Virus record (IMG/VR): IMGVR_UViG_3300017971_000828
Location: 1-21,526 of that record
Source of the DNA: a virus
Length of the DNA: 21,526 nucleotides
Reading direction: 5' to 3' (one strand)
The position numbers were made by a program, and so were the translations under genes. This document shows, piece by piece, positions 1 through 5,266 of this stretch (positions are counted from its first letter, which is position 1; each line of letters begins with the position of its first letter). The notes beneath the pieces were generated by a model. The model searched no databases. It had not been told where the DNA came from and worked only from the letters and a program-made list of their open reading frames with translations.

Positions 1-17
1 ATTGTAAATCTTTTCAT
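1..17 (-). CDS. possible start of a further minus-strand gene (partial)
   Basis: A minus-strand ATG at 17-15 opens a frame reading MKRFT before it leaves the window. It lies about 20 bases beyond the TAG stop of the preceding minus-strand gene, the spacing seen elsewhere in this operon, and the bases just upstream are A-rich. Only five codons are visible, so nothing can be said about function, and the call rests on position alone. Confidence 0.25.
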
Positions 18-36
18 TTTGATTATGTATTGGTGA

Positions 37-363
37 CTAATTGCGTGATGTTAATTCAGCTGGCTGAGTTGGTGGTATGAGTATATTACCATTCTTGTCA
101 TCCCTCATCAACTTGGCTGGTTCACCAGCTAGCAGTACGCGACGTGTTAGCTCCATTGCTTTGTTTGAAAACTCTATGAATGGATTAACATCGCCTTGAG
201 TAGCCATGAGTATAGAGTCATGTAAGAATACAACAGCAACACGCAATTCTACCATTGTTGTTGAATCATCATTGTATTTCTCAACATACCCTTTTAAACT
301 ATCAGACAGTTCACCTAACCGTTCTACTGTCTCAAGTATTATTTTCTCCCTATTTGATTCCAT
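37..363 (-). CDS. hypothetical protein, 108 aa
   Basis: I do not recognise this gene. The frame starts with MESNREKIIL and is predicted mostly helical over residues 1-80, with a heptad-like pattern in the N-terminal third (ILETVERLGELSDSLKGYV), followed by a Pro-containing tail. It has no Cys pair, membrane segment or signal peptide. The start lies two bases downstream of the stop of the neighbouring 64-aa gene, so the two are probably co-transcribed and translationally coupled. It ends with TAG, one of only three in the window. The opposite strand has no competing frame of note here. Existence as a gene is likely from the packed operon layout; the function is unknown. Confidence 0.7.
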   Translation of the reverse strand: MESNREKIILETVERLGELSDSLKGYVEKYNDDSTTMVELRVAVVFLHDSILMATQGDVNPFIEFSNKAMELTRRVLLAGEPAKLMRDDKNGNILIPPTQPAELTSRN

Positions 364-365
364 AG

Positions 366-560
366 TTATACAATATTAACAATGACATCATTACAAAACT
401 TAGTAGAACCAAATTGTTTTACTTCCCCCATTATTGTTACCTCAAATCCCTCTTCTTCCATGATGTTAACATCACGAGCAGTTATACAAGTGAACATTAC
501 ACTCTTCTCACCAGCTTCTTTAGCTAGTACTACACGACGATATGGACTACTACCACACAT
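366..560 (-). CDS. hypothetical small protein, 64 aa
   Basis: This small protein begins MCGSSPYRRVVLAKEAGEKS. Alternating hydrophobic residues, such as FEVTIMGEVKQF, suggest a compact beta-rich or alpha/beta fold. Three Cys (2, 25, 56) are not arranged as CxxC pairs. It sits 16 bases after the 154-aa gene and 2 bases before the 108-aa gene, so it is an internal gene of the minus-strand operon. A 67-codon frame on the opposite strand covers almost the same bases, but it would run against the operon. No family is recognised. Confidence 0.6.
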   Translation of the reverse strand: MCGSSPYRRVVLAKEAGEKSVMFTCITARDVNIMEEEGFEVTIMGEVKQFGSTKFCNDVIVNIV

Positions 561-576
561 GTTATTTGTCTTTATT

Positions 577-1041
577 TTATCCTGATACCAAAAGATCTAA
601 AAACACCCAACCTGCACGTGTAAATCTTTCAGGTGGTAACTCACTTAATATAGGTATCAAGTGATCAAAAAACATGGCCCTCCTCAAAAAGTGGATGCTA
701 GGTTCACCTTTATAACCACAAACGATTGGTGTATCCATATCGATAGAGTCATAGTCCTCCCCCTCACATCTATCCATATTACGTATATAATCTTGATGTG
801 CATTATCATATGAGTCAAATCTGGTGCACCCCACTTCCCCAGTTTTACTCGCTAAAGGACAACCAACACATGTCCTCGTACCCTTAGAGAGCATGGGATT
901 CTCCACATGTACAGTGTTATGTATGATACATAGTGGACAATTTAGCACCAAGAAGAATGTCTTCCCATCAGGGTTACGATACTTAGCGGCTAGCTCTGCG
1001 CAAGCTGCTATTGTTCTTGCTTTTTTTGATTTAAATGTCAT
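577..1041 (-). CDS. Cys-rich putative zinc-binding protein, 154 aa
   Basis: The protein contains a Cys cluster: CPLC at residues 35-38, CVGCPL at 58-63, a Cys at 72 and one at 92, with an extra Cys at 14. The pattern could ligate one or two zinc ions (known behaviour of CxxC knuckles; ligation here is inferred). An acidic stretch follows (RCEGEDYDSIDMD, about 91-103), and the C-terminal third is hydrophobic and helical without a clear membrane segment. The only plausible ATG is at 1041, preceded about 22 bases upstream by a copy of the AACACATCA leader motif. It may belong with the other Cys-rich small proteins of this window. The function is unknown. Confidence 0.7.
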   Translation of the reverse strand: MTFKSKKARTIAACAELAAKYRNPDGKTFFLVLNCPLCIIHNTVHVENPMLSKGTRTCVGCPLASKTGEVGCTRFDSYDNAHQDYIRNMDRCEGEDYDSIDMDTPIVCGYKGEPSIHFLRRAMFFDHLIPILSELPPERFTRAGWVFLDLLVSG

Positions 1042-1062
1042 GGCGATGAATATTAATTCAAA

Positions 1063-1072
1063 TGATGTGTTA
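1063..1072 (-). promoter_or_regulatory. AACACATCA leader motif copy, distant
   Basis: The minus strand reads TAACACATCA here, 22 bases before the ATG of the 154-aa gene. It matches the element found directly against the ATG at 1287 and 1628. The wider spacing makes this copy less certain. Confidence 0.35.
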
Positions 1073-1083
1073 CTTTAGTGATA

Positions 1084-1287
1084 TTAATAATATTGTTCCC
1101 CTGTTATCCCAATACTAGCCGCCACAATAGCTAAAACCCCAGTTTCTGCTGGGTACAAAAGCAACCAAAATATATCTTTAACAAGAAACGATATTACAAT
1201 AGGATGTGCGGCAATTGCTACTAATACCATTGGTACAAGTATGTATACCAATCTAACCATTTTGATTTTCTTCATTAATATTTTCAT
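1084..1287 (-). CDS. small two-helix membrane protein, 67 aa
   Basis: A basic N-terminus (MKILMKKIKM) is followed by two hydrophobic stretches: about residues 11-28 (VRLVYILVPMVLVAIAAH), and a second from about residue 38 to 61. These are separated by a short VKD-containing turn. This topology fits a small inner-membrane protein; phage holins can look like this, but nothing specific supports a lysis role. The ATG is immediately preceded by AACACATCATC, itself abutting the TAA stop of the upstream 109-aa gene, which strongly supports this start and tight coupling. The call as a gene is good; the function is open. Confidence 0.7.
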   Translation of the reverse strand: MKILMKKIKMVRLVYILVPMVLVAIAAHPIVISFLVKDIFWLLLYPAETGVLAIVAASIGITGEQYY

Positions 1288-1298
1288 GATGATGTGTT
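1288..1298 (-). promoter_or_regulatory. AACACATCATC leader motif
   Basis: On the minus strand the sequence TAA AACACATCATC ATG joins the stop of one gene to the start of the next. The 11-mer is identical to that before the gene starting at 1628. It is not a Shine-Dalgarno sequence; a translational enhancer or an RNA-binding site is possible. Confidence 0.5.
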
Positions 1299-1628
1299 TT
1301 AAATGAGATCACGATGATAAAGAATTGTGTCAAATCCCCCATTACTTTTGTACCTAAATTTGATCAATACATCGTCATTGGTGAAGTACATGATTTTTTC
1401 AATTATACCCTCCCTTGTGAATGAAGAGAAGTAATTAGCTTTACGTGTGGCTTTCTTGCCAATTAAACACCTGTATTTGTCTAGCTGTTCTTGTAATTTC
1501 TTTTCATGCTTTTGCACCAAATGTTCAAGCTCAATGTCAATGTAAATCCCCTTGCCAATGACTTTCAGCAATTCATAGACATGCTTGGTTAATTTAGTGT
1601 ATCGTTGACGATCGCTTAATGATAACAT
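1299..1628 (-). CDS. hypothetical basic protein, 109 aa
   Basis: The frame begins MLSLSDRQRYTKLTKHVYEL. Residues 1-50 are helical with a coiled-coil-like Lys/Glu/Gln segment (VQKHEKKLQEQLDKYRCLIG), and the C-terminal half looks like beta strands (VLIKFRYKS, FDTILYHRDL). It has a net positive charge and no recognised motif. The ATG carries the same AACACATCATC leader as the downstream gene. It lies downstream of the strong terminator at 1685-1718, so it would need either read-through or its own promoter; none was identified with confidence. No family assignment. Confidence 0.65.
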   Translation of the reverse strand: MLSLSDRQRYTKLTKHVYELLKVIGKGIYIDIELEHLVQKHEKKLQEQLDKYRCLIGKKATRKANYFSSFTREGIIEKIMYFTNDDVLIKFRYKSNGGFDTILYHRDLI

Positions 1629-1639
1629 GATGATGTGTT
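1629..1639 (-). promoter_or_regulatory. AACACATCATC leader motif
   Basis: A perfect 11-base copy lies directly against the ATG at 1628 on the minus strand, identical to that at 1288-1298. Exact repetition at the same distance from two unrelated start codons argues for function rather than chance. Confidence 0.5.
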
Positions 1640-1685
1640 GTTGAAGTTAATTATTGCGTAGCTAATAGCCATTCAGCACCTAACC

Positions 1686-1718
1686 AAAAAAGAGAGACAG
1701 CCTGCGGTGAGCAAGCTG
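1686..1718 (-). terminator. intrinsic terminator of the 213-aa gene
   Basis: Read on the minus strand, CAGCTTGC and GCAGGCTG form an 8-bp stem (one G-U pair) closing a five-base loop. The stem is followed by TCTCTCTTTTTT. This is a classical rho-independent terminator placed 28 bases after the stop of the gene at 1746-2387. Confidence 0.75.
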
Positions 1719-1745
1719 ACCCTCATTGGATGATGATAAATTGAT

Positions 1746-2387
1746 TTACTTGGTAGTGGGTGGCTCAGGTGCTGGTGGTGGTGCAGGATCGCTACCTTTG
1801 TCGACAAGTGCATCGACTTGTGCATTGAGATCACCAGTTTCAGATGATTGTGCGACGTTCACAAAGTCACGACCTGAACGAGCAAGTCGCATGCCTGCCT
1901 CATCATCTTCACCTGCAAACAGAAAGACCCTGGCAATGTTGGCTGTCCTTGGACGACCGTCATCATATGTCATGACGTTACCGTCTGCATCTTTCATGTA
2001 ATAATCATCAATCTTGAATGTCCGCCAACGACCAAACACACCGCCTTGAGCATTGAGTTCTTCAGCGACCTTCTTCATGTCGCCCTGGCACTCTTTGTCA
2101 ATGAGGTTGATTTCCTCAAAAGGTAAAGGATGAGTGTTTTGAAACGTTGGTTTCTTGTACAGCGCAACCTGAGCACCAATACCTTGAACATCTTCGTCCT
2201 TAATTTTGAGAGAGACTGTGTAGAAGTCCGTAGGTAATGTACGACTCTTAGTTTTGCGCAATTCGGTGACAGAGACAACTTTGTGATACCTGTTGTCTGC
2301 TACGTTGTTTTGAACAACGGTGTTTGATTGCTGTTGACCTGCCCCTGAGAGCAAGTTCAAAGCGTTAATTAATGCTGTTGCATCCAT
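1746..2387 (-). CDS. hypothetical protein with Pro-rich tail, 213 aa, separate transcription unit
   Basis: The chosen start is the ATG at 2387 (MDATALINALN), 13-14 bases after a good promoter and an A/C-rich CAAAATCAAAATCAA leader. A start at 2492 is possible by frame but would lie upstream of that promoter. The protein has a flexible Gln/Asn-rich region (residues 15-30), a mixed beta/alpha core to about residue 165, and a C-terminal PAPPPAPEPPTTK tail. The unit is closed by a strong terminator. Its bases are noticeably more G+C-rich than its neighbours, as in well expressed phage genes. I do not recognise the family; a nucleic-acid-binding or other abundant replication/host-takeover role is only a guess. 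Confidence 0.75.
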   Translation of the reverse strand: MDATALINALNLLSGAGQQQSNTVVQNNVADNRYHKVVSVTELRKTKSRTLPTDFYTVSLKIKDEDVQGIGAQVALYKKPTFQNTHPLPFEEINLIDKECQGDMKKVAEELNAQGGVFGRWRTFKIDDYYMKDADGNVMTYDDGRPRTANIARVFLFAGEDDEAGMRLARSGRDFVNVAQSSETGDLNAQVDALVDKGSDPAPPPAPEPPTTK

Positions 2388-2406
2388 TTGATTTTGATTT
2401 TGGTTT

Positions 2407-2436
2407 ATAATAGCACGGTTATTAAGTTTTTGACAA
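2407..2436 (-). promoter_or_regulatory. sigma70-like promoter for the 213-aa gene
   Basis: The minus strand reads TTGTCA (2436-2431), an 18-base spacer, then TATTAT (2412-2407). The predicted start of transcription is near 2400, leaving a leader of about 13 bases before the ATG at 2387. Element and spacing match the bacterial sigma70 consensus; it does not match the Bacteroidota TTTG/TAnnTTTG pattern or the plus-strand phage element. Confidence 0.5.
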
Positions 2437-2545
2437 AGTTCCCCGCTCACCACTCTTGTATTACCTAGGCATTTTAATGAAGAATGGGTCATGGCAGGGA
2501 ACTGTGCTTTCGCATGTTAAATCAACAGTTAATTAAGGTTTACCC

Positions 2546-2617
2546 TTAGTCCCAGTCAATGTCCAAGAAATCTTGGTATGACATTAGGACACCATTGACC
2601 ATGACATAATCTTGCAT
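2546..2617 (-). CDS. possible 23-aa peptide
   Basis: A minus-strand ATG at 2617 opens a frame reading MQDYVMVNGVLMSYQDFLDI and then DWD before TAA. It is included because it carries a variant of the leader motif (AACACATCACCATC) directly against the ATG, like two longer genes in this operon. It falls in the otherwise empty 2388-2692 gap. That gap also holds the promoter at 2407-2436 and a terminator at 2667-2687. The peptide is acidic and hydrophobic with no recognised motif. Confidence 0.4.
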   Translation of the reverse strand: MQDYVMVNGVLMSYQDFLDIDWD

Positions 2618-2631
2618 GATGGTGATGTGTT
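2618..2631 (-). promoter_or_regulatory. AACACATCACCATC leader motif variant
   Basis: This is the minus-strand leader of the 23-aa frame. Compared with the 11-mer at 1288 and 1629 it carries a three-base insertion (AACACATCACCATC). Confidence 0.4.
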
Positions 2632-2666
2632 AAGTTACCCTTCTTATGCAAAAGCTATATTAGTTC

Positions 2667-2687
2667 AAAAAGGGCATGATAGCCCCT
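2667..2687 (-). terminator. short intrinsic terminator after the 70-aa gene
   Basis: The minus strand reads AGGGGC, a six-base loop, then GCCCTTTTT. This gives a stem of about 6 bp with a T tract that begins inside the stem. It starts 5 bases after the stop of the 70-aa gene. Confidence 0.5.
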
Positions 2688-2692
2688 GGTTG

Positions 2693-2905
2693 TTACAGCG
2701 TGATAGGACTTTGCAGAGGTCGAAATGCTTTTAAGAACCCTTGAGATACTGCTAACATACCATACTTATTGAACTGTGATGGAGTGAGTGGCAGAGAGTA
2801 ATCAGCAGTAATGCTGGTTGTTTCACCAGACATATTGCTGGTAGCCTCGACAATATGGACTTTGTTGTCACGGCCACGGACTTTGAATGCACGAGTCTTT
2901 GGCAT
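2693..2905 (-). CDS. hypothetical small protein, 70 aa, first gene of the minus-strand block
   Basis: The chosen start gives MPKTRAFKVRGRDNKVHIVE. Longer in-frame starts run into the GC-rich hairpin of the divergent control region and read as low-quality sequence. The N-terminal third is basic with alternating hydrophobics (beta strands), followed by Ser/Thr-rich residues and a helical C-terminus (FNKYGMLAVSQGFLKAF). It is bounded downstream by a short terminator, so it may be a separately transcribed, highly expressed small protein. There is no recognised domain; a small nucleic-acid-binding protein is one possibility from its basic N-terminus. Confidence 0.6.
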   Translation of the reverse strand: MPKTRAFKVRGRDNKVHIVEATSNMSGETTSITADYSLPLTPSQFNKYGMLAVSQGFLKAFRPLQSPITL

Positions 2906-3098
2906 GATGCACGATTTAAATGATGGCACCCGACTTTTGCGGGGGGTACCTTTCCGCCGAAAACGCACTGGGGATGCTTGACTGTGGTGGTCTAAGCTCG
3001 CAGAAATATATAAAATTTTCAAAAAAATATAACGATTTTCGTAACTTTTTGGTGAGTTTTACGTATAATGTAGTATACGGAATTAGAAGCGAGAACGT
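2906..3098. other. divergent control region between minus and plus gene blocks
   Basis: This 193-base gene-free stretch separates divergently transcribed blocks. It contains the plus-strand promoter at 3041-3069. It also holds an A/T-rich tract (3001-3040) likely to open easily, and a GC-rich imperfect hairpin (GGCACCC at 2925-2931 with GGGTACC at 2944-2950) that would lie in the leader of the minus-strand transcript. A minus-strand promoter must be here, but no -35/-10 pair was convincing. Confidence 0.5.
3041..3069 (+). promoter_or_regulatory. phage promoter element, copy A
   Basis: GTAACT (3041-3046), a 17-base spacer, then TATAAT (3064-3069) preceded by TTTACG. Three other copies in the window share GTAACY and ACGTA at the same or one-base-shifted spacing. 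The predicted transcript start near 3076 gives a leader of about 23 bases for the gene at 3099. Confidence 0.65.
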
Positions 3099-3278
3099 AT
3101 GGAACGAAAGTGGAAAATAAAACCGCAAGATGAAACAGCCTGTCTTCACTGGGCTTGTCCTGACAGAACATCCGGACCAGTTGCTTACAATGGACAAGTT
3201 CACAGTAATTTACATAAATGTCTTCATAAAGATGGACCTTATTTTTGCAGGGAAGATAGATGCCCAATCAAATGGTAA
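3099..3278 (+). CDS. Cys-rich small protein, 59 aa
   Basis: This is the first gene behind promoter copy A, starting MERKWKIKPQDE. Cys at 15, 20, 41, 50 and 55 are arranged as C-x4-C-P and C-x8-C-x4-C-P-I, with His at 17, 35, 39 and 43, so a small zinc-binding fold is likely. The gene at 4472 is also exactly 59 aa and also has C-x8-C and C-x4-C-P-I, suggesting distant relatedness. An overlapping frame from 3130 lacks these features and is rejected. The function is unknown; small phage zinc proteins of this kind often act on host machinery, which is inference. Confidence 0.7.
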   Translation: MERKWKIKPQDETACLHWACPDRTSGPVAYNGQVHSNLHKCLHKDGPYFCREDRCPIKW

Positions 3279-3287
3279 GTAAAAAAA

Positions 3288-3482
3288 ATGAGTCAAAAAA
3301 AGAGAAAATTGTCAATACAGGTACAGTGTGGTAGATGTGATAATACCTACACTATGCCGGCACCTAGGGGGGTGCATCAGGATACCCCTTTGTTTATGAT
3401 AGAGGATACTACCTGTCCTTTATGCAACAACAACAATAAGGATGCACATATAATTAACTTAAGGAATTACCAAGCAAACTAA
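3288..3482 (+). CDS. zinc-ribbon protein, 64 aa
   Basis: Two CxxC knuckles (CGRC at residues 14-17, CPLC at 43-46) separated by about 25 residues give a typical zinc-ribbon. A basic N-terminus (MSQKKRKLSIQ) fits nucleic-acid or protein binding. The ATG lies 9 bases after the previous stop in an A-rich context, the preferred start environment of Bacteroidota phages. It belongs to the run of small plus-strand genes behind promoter copy A. The specific target is unknown. Confidence 0.75.
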   Translation: MSQKKRKLSIQVQCGRCDNTYTMPAPRGVHQDTPLFMIEDTTCPLCNNNNKDAHIINLRNYQAN

Positions 3483-3485
3483 GTC

Positions 3486-3620
3486 ATGAAAAAGAAAACT
3501 AAAAGACAGATTGTAACCAAGTTAGCTGATAGATCGAAGTCAATCGACAATACTGCAAATGCATACGATTTAAATGCTACTGGTGGGTTTATAAGTGATG
3601 TACGATTTAAACTAAGCTAA
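3486..3620 (+). CDS. hypothetical small basic protein, 44 aa
   Basis: The frame begins MKKKTKRQIVTKLADRSKSI and ends in TAA, which overlaps the next start as TAATG. It begins 3 bases after the zinc-ribbon gene. It is strongly basic in the first 18 residues and has no known motif. The tight chaining with genes on both sides is the main support. Confidence 0.6.
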   Translation: MKKKTKRQIVTKLADRSKSIDNTANAYDLNATGGFISDVRFKLS

Positions 3621-3775
3621 TGGATAACAGAACTAAATTAAGGATTAAAGCACGTATTACACAGCTTGAGACTGAACAGACATCCTTTCATAGGGATGGT
3701 AATGTGATCAATAAGTTAGCTTGTGATAGGGCTATACACGAATTAAATAGGTTACTAGACGAAGACTTATATTAA
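3620..3775 (+). CDS. hypothetical small helical protein, 51 aa
   Basis: Starts MDNRTKLRIKARITQLETEQ and is predicted to form two helices (residues 4-20 and 30-47), the second ending in the acidic LLDEDLY. It is joined to both neighbours by TAATG stop-start overlaps, a sign of translational coupling. The length, charge pattern and helix-turn-helix-like hairpin resemble small phage helical-hairpin proteins, but no family is recognised. Confidence 0.65.
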   Translation: MDNRTKLRIKARITQLETEQTSFHRDGNVINKLACDRAIHELNRLLDEDLY

Positions 3776-3894
3776 TGAAAATGAGTAAGCAAGATTTGAG
3801 GGAAGCCAAGAAGACTGTAAAGCTCTATTCAGAGCATGAATTTGTTGAGAAGAAACATAGGGAGGTATTTAAAAAACTATTAAAACACTTATAA
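3775..3894 (+). CDS. hypothetical small basic helical protein, 39 aa
   Basis: The product (MKMSKQDLREAKKTVKLYSE and onward, ending FKKLLKHL) is one continuous, very basic amphipathic helix. It is chained upstream and downstream by TAATG overlaps. A role in binding nucleic acid or the membrane is possible from composition only. Confidence 0.55.
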   Translation: MKMSKQDLREAKKTVKLYSEHEFVEKKHREVFKKLLKHL

Positions 3895-4211
3895 TGATAA
3901 AAGGGGAATTTATAAGCGGGGAGGACTTTTATTTGGTTAAACCGCAGAGGGAAATTAAAGTTACTAAAAAGGTTATAGTTGGGACAGATGAGGAAGATGA
4001 AGATGGTGTAAAAATCACCAAGGAAGAGAAAAAACGTGTACCGGCTAACCAGCAACTAGCTGAGGTGTTAGTTAAGCCAAGTGGTCCAAGGGCTGTTTGG
4101 GAAGTAGGTGATATTATTGTTTATAGCGGTAAGGGCATTGATTTTGACCTTATCAAGGGAACAAGGTTGGTTAGGACATTCGAAGTTATTGGGAAATGGC
4201 AAGACTCATAG
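3894..4211 (+). CDS. GroES-like co-chaperonin (phage gp31-type analogue)
   Basis: The 105-aa product follows the GroES plan (97 aa in E. coli). An N-terminal strand (FYLVKPQREI, 12-21) is followed by a charged flexible loop with DGVKIT at about 37-42, matching the GroES mobile loop whose hydrophobic tripeptide (GIVLT) binds GroEL. Then come QLAEVLVKPSGP (about 54-65), like the GroES GEVLAVGNG strand, and VGDIIVYSGKGIDF (about 71-84), like VGDIVIFNDGYGV, and a closing strand TFEVIGKW. Such proteins cap host GroEL and help fold the capsid protein (known for T4 gp31). The gene is coupled upstream by TAATG and overlaps the next gene by 16 bases. The assignment rests on motif order recognised by eye. 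Confidence 0.6.
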   Translation: MIKGEFISGEDFYLVKPQREIKVTKKVIVGTDEEDEDGVKITKEEKKRVPANQQLAEVLVKPSGPRAVWEVGDIIVYSGKGIDFDLIKGTRLVRTFEVIGKWQDS

Positions 4212-4369
4212 AAGATAAAACAGACCAGGAACTCTTAGACCGAGTTGCTGAGCTCGAGAGCCGTCTCGGGGAGACTGAGAGAGAAATGGCAAATACCAGG
4301 TTAGCTTTCATTATAGCTATCGTGGGTGTTGTCATTATTGAGGGATTTACGTTAATAAACATTTGGTAA
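4196..4369 (+). CDS. coiled-coil protein with C-terminal membrane helix, 57 aa
   Basis: Residues 1-36 (MARLIEDKTDQELLDRVAEL and following ESRLGETEREMA) form a heptad-patterned charged helix. Residues 37-52 (LAFIIAIVGVVIIEGF) form one membrane segment. The start overlaps the GroES-like gene by 16 bases. This architecture is common among small phage membrane proteins, including spanin or holin partners and sheath-type proteins, but no defining motif is present. Confidence 0.65.
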   Translation: MARLIEDKTDQELLDRVAELESRLGETEREMANTRLAFIIAIVGVVIIEGFTLINIW

Positions 4370-4388
4370 CACAAAACAAGTTTATAGC

Positions 4389-4481
4389 ATGAAGAAGAGA
4401 ATAGCTAGAATAGCATTTATAGGGACCGCAGTTGTTGTATTAGCACTCGCAGCTGTATATGTGTTTTTGACATGCGTGTAG
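4389..4481 (+). CDS. single-helix membrane peptide, 30 aa
   Basis: The frame MKKRIARIAFIGTAVVVLAL continues AAVYVFLTCV. It has a basic head and one hydrophobic helix covering most of the protein. It lies 19 bases after the preceding membrane-protein gene and overlaps the next gene by 10 bases. The stop is TAG. It could be a signal-anchor peptide or a small lysis/regulatory factor. Its size makes the call tentative, but position and composition are typical of real phage micropeptides. Confidence 0.5.
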   Translation: MKKRIARIAFIGTAVVVLALAAVYVFLTCV

Positions 4482-4651
4482 GTAAGCACTGGCAAGTTTG
4501 GCATGTAGATGCTGATAGACCGACCATCAGCAGCAGGCATTGTGGTTTTAGATCTAGCAGTGCCATGTGTAATTTCACAAAAGAACTGTGTGAAAAAGAG
4601 GGGTGCCCTATAGCTAATATGGAGGGGATGCAAAAAAAAATTGATTTTTAA
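4472..4651 (+). CDS. Cys-rich small protein, 59 aa
   Basis: Starts MRVGKHWQVWHVDADRPTIS. Cys at 24, 33, 40 and 45 form C-x8-C-x6-C-x4-C-P-I, and His lies at 6, 11 and 23. Both the total length and the C-x8-C and C-x4-C-P-I elements are shared with the gene at 3099, so the two may be diverged paralogues. It overlaps the upstream micropeptide gene by 10 bases. Its stop codon is directly followed by promoter copy B, making it the last gene of this first plus-strand group. The function is unknown. Confidence 0.65.
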   Translation: MRVGKHWQVWHVDADRPTISSRHCGFRSSSAMCNFTKELCEKEGCPIANMEGMQKKIDF

Positions 4652-4652
4652 T

Positions 4653-4681
4653 GTAACCTTTTCTAGAAAATTACGTATACT
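4653..4681 (+). promoter_or_regulatory. phage promoter element, copy B
   Basis: GTAACC (4653-4658), a 17-base spacer holding the palindrome TTTTCTAGAAAA (4659-4670), then TATACT (4676-4681) within TTACGTATACT. The predicted transcript start near 4688 gives a 49-base leader before the ATG at 4737. Confidence 0.65.
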
Positions 4682-4736
4682 AGGGGTAGAAACTTGAGGA
4701 TGTAACGTCCCCTTGAGTTAAGCTGGCCACACGAAA

Positions 4737-5057
4737 ATGTCGGAAGACAGGCATCAACTTGCACTCGTCAGGGTGTTTGGATCAGGCACCTTACCTACTG
4801 CTCCAGGGAGCGGGCTGAATAGAAACAGCGGTTGGGATCCACTCATTTTTGAGTATAAACATTTTACTGGGCTAGGGAAGGTAACCAAAAGTAAAACAAA
4901 AAACAAGGTTGAGATGAAAAAAGGATGTGTAGATTTGATTAATGAAATGGCCTTAGGGGATATAAGGGGGCCGGAGTATAAAAATGAAGAAGAACGCCGT
5001 GTTCGGGATGTAGTATATGGGGATAGGACGTATTTCCAGATTAACCGATTCCCATAA
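4737..5057 (+). CDS. hypothetical protein, 106 aa
   Basis: This is the first gene behind promoter copy B, starting MSEDRHQLALVRVFGSG. The N-terminal half has Gly/Pro/Ser-rich turns, and the rest is charged and mixed helix/strand (residues 50-106). It has no membrane segment or Cys pair. A 151-codon frame on the opposite strand covers it but runs against every neighbour and reads like antisense low-quality protein, so this frame is preferred. No family is recognised. Confidence 0.65.
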   Translation: MSEDRHQLALVRVFGSGTLPTAPGSGLNRNSGWDPLIFEYKHFTGLGKVTKSKTKNKVEMKKGCVDLINEMALGDIRGPEYKNEEERRVRDVVYGDRTYFQINRFP

Positions 5058-5114
5058 GGGTAGGCAGCAACAGTTAATATAGTATATACAGAATTTACGG
5101 GAAAAACGAGATTT

Positions 5115-5264
5115 ATGAAAAGGGAACAAGAAAATAAGGGAACGAAATGCAACCATGATTGGGAGTTGAAATCATTGTTTGAGGATTTTCGTGATTTAGC
5201 GTTTGGCACTCCTTGGGAGGCAGGTTCAAATTACATCTGTAGGAAGTGCGGTGAACATCGGTAA
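5115..5264 (+). CDS. zinc-ribbon-like protein, 49 aa
   Basis: Cys12-x-His14 followed by CRKCGEH at residues 42-48 gives the pattern C-x-H-x-W...Y-x-C-x2-C-G-x-H seen in many tiny phage zinc-binding proteins. The start is in an A-rich context (GAGATTTATG). The stop is 2 bases before the ATG of the 298-aa gene, so the two are linked. The function is unknown; zinc binding is inferred from ligand spacing. Confidence 0.7.
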   Translation: MKREQENKGTKCNHDWELKSLFEDFRDLAFGTPWEAGSNYICRKCGEHR

Positions 5265-5266
5265 TT

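Noticed and set aside
1675-1728. Minus-strand peptide frame MRVSLLTAGCLSFLVRC with a lipobox-like LTAGC
   Set aside because: It is made almost entirely of the terminator stem and T tract of the 213-aa unit, and lacks an independent start signal.
3130-3279. Alternative 49-codon plus-strand frame (MKQPVFTGLVLTEH)
   Set aside because: It lies inside the 59-aa Cys-rich frame, which starts closer to the promoter and has a patterned Cys/His composition.
5058-5114. Possible further promoter (TAATATAGTATATACAG)
   Set aside because: A/T-rich and TATA-like, but it lacks the GTAACY partner at 17-18 bp found in the four copies listed.
4754-5209. 151-codon frame on the minus strand over the 106-aa gene and the zinc-ribbon gene
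   Set aside because: It runs against all neighbours, covers two well-placed plus-strand genes behind promoter copy B, and reads as Ser/Phe/Leu-rich antisense protein without motifs.
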